DNA from: Candidatus Aerophobota bacterium
GTDB lineage: Bacteria > Aerophobota > Aerophobia > Aerophobales > JAGGXI01
Length of the DNA: 12,991 bases
NCBI GenBank assembly: GCA_021163155.1
Contig: JAGGXI010000106.1
Location: forward strand, 1 to 12,991
Direction of reading: 5' to 3'
The notes under the pieces are model-generated. The model had not been told where the DNA came from. It saw only the letters and a program-made list of their open reading frames with translations, and did not search any database. The position numbers were made by a program, and so were the translations under genes. Below, piece by piece: positions 12,871 to 12,991 of this stretch. The first letter of the stretch is position 1. Each line of letters starts with the position of its first letter.

Positions 12871-12900
12871 TTTCAGGAAAAAGTTTAGATTCTCCTGAAA
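12871..12900. repeat. Eight-base inverted repeat upstream of the NIF3-gene promoter
   Basis: TTTCAGGA (12871-12878) is the exact reverse complement of TCCTGAAA (12893-12900), with 14 bases between. It stands upstream of the -35 box, so it could be a regulator site or part of the upstream gene's 3' end. Confidence 0.45.
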
Positions 12901-12919
12901 AATAGCTAATCTTAGCTAT
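12898..12919 (-). terminator. AT-rich terminator-like hairpin overlapping the stop of the right-edge gene
   Basis: On the minus strand ATAGCTAA and TTAGCTAT form an eight-base perfect palindrome around GA, followed directly by four to five T. The stem is AT-rich, so termination would be weak. The probable stop codon TAA of the gene entering from the right edge is within the stem. Confidence 0.45.
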
Positions 12920-12991
12920 CGCAAAATTTAATCATATTTATAAATGCCTCGCTTTGTTTTTTCTCTCCAATTTTTATCACAAAAGTTATCT
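12912..12991 (-). CDS. C-terminal end of an unrecognised gene entering from the right edge
   Basis: A minus-strand frame is open from the edge for 25 codons to TAA at 12914-12912. The residues alternate hydrophobic and charged as in a real protein end (FVIKIGEKKQSEAFINMIKF near the end). A terminator-like hairpin directly at its stop supports a gene end here. The frame beside it is also open for about 20 codons but reads less like protein. The piece is too short to assign a family. Confidence 0.45.
   Translation of the reverse strand, partial: ITFVIKIGEKKQSEAFINMIKFCDS

Noticed and set aside
1-12991. tRNA or rRNA genes
   Set aside because: I saw no cloverleaf with a GTTCAAATC-type T-loop and no rRNA-like conserved stretch; almost all space is taken by protein genes or repeats.

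Overview
The window is AT-rich (about one third GC by eye) and densely coded. It is bacterial: it carries Pth and a two-domain bL25 (CTC type) protein, its genes have Shine-Dalgarno sites (GGAG or AGGAGG types), and several leaders carry sigma-70-like -35/-10 boxes. Archaeal-type phosphoglycerate mutase, a membrane pyrophosphatase, a SpoIID/LytB-domain protein, a TGS-domain GTPase and many short dispersed palindromes together suggest an uncultured, probably anaerobic lineage of a deep-branching or candidate phylum. The sequence alone does not let me name the phylum.

Layout. Positions 1-9564 are read entirely on the minus strand. From the promoter-proximal end to the distal end the genes are: flavin reductase-like protein and TGS GTPase (9564-8008); an AIR-synthase/HypE-like protein overlapping a secreted SpoIID-domain protein (7876-5665); ApgM and a bifunctional-nuclease-domain protein (5485-3725); and the compact set prs - rplY - pth - hppA (3477 to the left edge, where hppA is cut). 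Prs makes PRPP, bL25 binds 5S rRNA, Pth recycles peptidyl-tRNA, and HppA removes pyrophosphate while pumping ions. Prs, bL25 and Pth are often neighbours in bacteria. Positions 9565-10299 form a 735-base divergent spacer with no convincing gene, holding several unrelated repeat types plus a promoter at each end. A two-gene plus-strand unit follows (sugar-isomerase-like TIM barrel, then lipA, 10300-12038). Its end overlaps tail-to-tail with a minus-strand NIF3-family gene (12767-12015). The right edge probably holds the last 25 codons of another minus-strand gene with an AT-rich terminator.

The genes are mostly ordinary housekeeping and I do not see a defence system, CRISPR array, prophage or intact transposon. 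The unexplained material is in the spacers. A 59-base hairpin-bearing repeat occurs twice in opposite orientation around the bfn-apgM pair. A shared 24-base block appears to bring an outward -35 box. A cluster of REP-like units includes two with a compensatory base-pair change. Two longer inverted-repeat elements lie next to that cluster. These look like non-autonomous, structure-selected repeats that may have been co-opted as promoters. Family-level gene calls are secure for most genes; the roles of the AIR-synthase-like protein, TIM barrel, TGS GTPase and flavin reductase-like protein are known only at domain level.
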